Positions 19,770-21,021 of a stretch of 21,021 nt of DNA are shown piece by piece. The notes beneath the pieces were generated by a model. That model made no database searches and was not told where the DNA came from. It saw only the letters and a program-made list of their open reading frames with translations. The stretch is from a virus. The DNA lies in the IMG/VR virus record IMGVR_UViG_3300025872_000381, positions 1 through 21,021 of that record; one strand, given 5' to 3'. The translations under genes were made by a program, and so were the position numbers. Position 1 is the stretch's first letter; the number at the start of each line of letters is the position of its first letter.

Positions 19770-20072
19770 GAAACAGAATTTGTTGAAGATGATCGGGTTT
19801 TCTGCCAAAACTGCGCTAATGCGGAAATGGTCGACATGAAGCAGTCCATGCCAGCAGACCAGATGGAAAAGCACCGAAAGGTCAACGCAAAACCTTTGCA
19901 ATGGATGTTTGACCAGGCAAAGATTAGGAATGGATGGGCGACAGTCACTTGGACCGAGCATCAGTGCAGCCGAACTGGCTTTGCTGCATTCCCGACCGAT
20001 GTGAAGCACCGATGCCACATGTACCAGGCCAAACCCTCGGCATTAGAATCCGAGGAATGGTGGTTGACATAA
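19758..20072 (+). CDS. Small Cys-containing phage protein, possible zinc binder
   Basis: A 104-residue protein. Residues 16-19 are CQNC, followed by MVDMKQSMPADQMEKHRKVN, KPLQWMFDQAKIRNGWATVTW, then CSRTGFAAFPTDVKHRCHMY. The C-x2-C plus two later Cys and several His suggest a zinc site. No family is recognised. The ATG at 19758 keeps the CQNC motif, but its coding start overlaps a DnaA box and no clear SD is present; a later ATG at 19828 would lose CQNC and seems less likely. An iteron copy at 19816-19826 is translated as part of it (ANAE). It overlaps the VRR-NUC gene by up to 16 bases. Confidence 0.6.
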   Translation: MLSTETEFVEDDRVFCQNCANAEMVDMKQSMPADQMEKHRKVNAKPLQWMFDQAKIRNGWATVTWTEHQCSRTGFAAFPTDVKHRCHMYQAKPSALESEEWWLT

Positions 20073-20440
20073 AACGCAAGCGAAAAAGCATTGAACACAT
20101 TGAACAAGTCAAGGTGGTGCAGCACATTCGAGCGTTTTATCCTGACACCATCATTGCAGCGATACCGAATGGAGGCGATAGAACGGCCTCAGAGCGCGTT
20201 AGGCTGCATTCTGAGGGTGTACTGGCAGGGATGCCTGATTTGTGTGTCCTGGAGGCCAAAAACGGGTTTCATGGATTGTTTGTGGAGATGAAGACAGACA
20301 TTGGTAAGGTTTCGAGCAAACAGAGCGACATAAAATTGCAGTTAAATGCAAAAGGGTACAAGGCAGTGGTCGCAAGATCAGCTGCTGAAGCAATCAAAAC
20401 AATTGAGGAATATCTGAATGGCACGCAACACATTGGCTGA
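20057..20440 (+). CDS. VRR-NUC domain nuclease
   Basis: A 127-residue stand-alone VRR-NUC protein from the ATG at 20057. Motifs: EHIEQVKVVQHIRAFYPDTIIAAIPNGGDR, RLHSEGVLAGMPDLCVL (Asp61), HGLFVEMKTDIGKVSSKQ (Glu77, Lys79 and Gln90) and GYKAVVARSAAEAIKTIEEYL. This is the PD-(D/E)XK-type core (D...E-x-K...Q) of phage VRR-NUC enzymes, which act on branched or flapped DNA. GAGGA lies immediately before 20057, so the TTG at 20063, with normal spacing, is an alternative start. The frame extends upstream to 19934, but that part is the shadow of the preceding gene. It overlaps the terminase gene by 23 bases. Confidence 0.9.
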   Translation: MVVDIKRKRKSIEHIEQVKVVQHIRAFYPDTIIAAIPNGGDRTASERVRLHSEGVLAGMPDLCVLEAKNGFHGLFVEMKTDIGKVSSKQSDIKLQLNAKGYKAVVARSAAEAIKTIEEYLNGTQHIG

Positions 20441-20900
20441 AATTGCCGACCAGGGCGCTGCAAACATCGCAGCAGCACAAGCCAGGAAGGCTGAAGTCAG
20501 CCTGGCCAATAAAGCGATACACAAGTTTGGTGGTGAAGATGCCGTGATTGAATTCATTGCATCGGGCGGCACGATCTCCGCACTGTGCAAGCTATTGGGG
20601 GTGGGGAACACCACATTCGACAGATGGGTGGAAAAAGGAGGCGAGGCACGCATGGCTGCCTACGCGCGCGCCCGTGTGCGCGCAGGGCAGAGTTTAGCAG
20701 AGCAAACCATCGATATCGCAGACGCTGCAAGCCCTCAAGAGGCGCAAGTGGCCAAGCTGCGCGTGGACACCAGGCGCTGGCTGGCCAGCAAGCTCTCAGA
20801 GGAATTCAGCGACAAGCAACAGCCATTGGTCAACATCGACCTGGGCAGCATGGCGCTCGATGCACTGCGAAAGCGCAGCGTGACATTTGATGAAAAGTGA
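20418..20900 (+). CDS. terS: Terminase small subunit
   Basis: A 160-residue protein. Residues about 35-72 form a helix-turn-helix (GGEDAVIEFIASGGTISALCKLLGVGNTTFDRWVEKG). YARARVRAGQSLAEQTIDIADAASPQEAQVAKLRVDTRRWLASKLSEEF follows, the helical part typical of phage small terminases of the 'DRW......YARAR...A....E....iaD......aKlrvDtRkW.as' type. It recognises packaging DNA and recruits the large subunit, expected past the right edge. GAGGA at 20404-20408 gives good spacing to the ATG. The stop at 20900 is followed by 120 bases without a gene, containing the second DnaA-box cluster. Confidence 0.85.
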   Translation: MARNTLAEIADQGAANIAAAQARKAEVSLANKAIHKFGGEDAVIEFIASGGTISALCKLLGVGNTTFDRWVEKGGEARMAAYARARVRAGQSLAEQTIDIADAASPQEAQVAKLRVDTRRWLASKLSEEFSDKQQPLVNIDLGSMALDALRKRSVTFDEK

Positions 20901-20943
20901 ATACCGAAGCACTCAGTCACTTTATACAATGACCATTATGTTA

Positions 20944-21021
20944 AGTGGATAAGTTGTTATCCACAGAAAAAGTAATGCTCTGGTGTTACTGATGCAGTTA
21001 TGCACAGCAATCTGTGGATAG
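20944..21021. promoter_or_regulatory. Second DnaA-box cluster, two inverted pairs
   Basis: The first pair is AGTGGATAA (20944-20952; one mismatch) facing away from TTATCCACA (20957-20965), an 8-bp perfect inverted repeat with a 4-base centre. The second pair is TTATGCACA (20998-21006, which fits TTATNCACA) facing TGTGGATAG (21013-21021; one mismatch). The cluster lies in the non-coding 20901-21021 stretch and may continue past the window edge. No reading frame is seen here. Confidence 0.7.

Noticed and set aside
19934-20056. Upstream extension of the VRR-NUC reading frame
   Set aside because: The extra 41 residues overlap the preceding gene in another frame and do not look like part of a VRR-NUC domain, whose core is complete from 20057.

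Overview
The window looks like about half of the genome of a tailed double-stranded DNA phage, probably short-tailed (podovirus-like). It holds tightly packed genes with stop/start overlaps, a lysis set, four consecutive large Ala/Gln/Gly-rich internal-virion (DNA ejection) type proteins, a phage replication and recombination set, and a terminase small subunit. No integrase, transposase, CRISPR array, rRNA or tRNA was recognised. The host is most likely a Gram-negative bacterium, because the phage carries an Rz/Rz1 spanin pair and TTATCCACA DnaA boxes. Freshwater Betaproteobacteria would fit the style of several small proteins, but that is inference.

Layout. 2-3852 (+): the end of a tail-type protein, an XhlA-like membrane protein, a chain of very small genes linked by ATGA overlaps, an AT-rich HNH/AP2 homing-type endonuclease, a small lipoprotein, a two-TM holin candidate, i-spanin with an embedded o-spanin, and a GH19-type endolysin. 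3860-11617 (+): structural genes, namely a jelly-roll-like virion protein, a large tail or head-completion protein, a GNAT-like protein and four ejection-type proteins. 11618-13118 (-): a leftward block with small unknown genes, a wHTH-like protein and a C5-methyltransferase-like gene split by a frameshift at a C8 run. 13119-14098: a small XRE-type regulator, an SSB-like DUF2815 protein, and two intergenic control regions rich in perfect dyads. 14099-19510 (+): SNF2-type helicase, DUF2800 PD-(D/E)XK nuclease, four small genes, and a primase-polymerase/PriCT-2/AAA helicase fusion. 19511-21021: an origin-like region (CTAATRCGGAA iterons in both orientations, hairpins, DnaA boxes), a Cys-containing small protein, a VRR-NUC nuclease, the terminase small subunit, and a second DnaA-box cluster at the window edge.

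How it fits together. The leftward and rightward early blocks diverge from the 13.1-14.1 kb control regions. The Prim-Pol/helicase probably initiates at the iteron/DnaA-box region directly downstream of its own gene, helped by SSB, the SNF2 helicase and two nucleases. TerS marks the start of the packaging and head genes, which should continue beyond the right edge. The left edge is late structural and lysis genes. The most unusual items are the bipartite origin-like region, the C8-split methyltransferase, and a replication set in which a Prim-Pol-helicase fusion stands where many related phages carry a family A polymerase.
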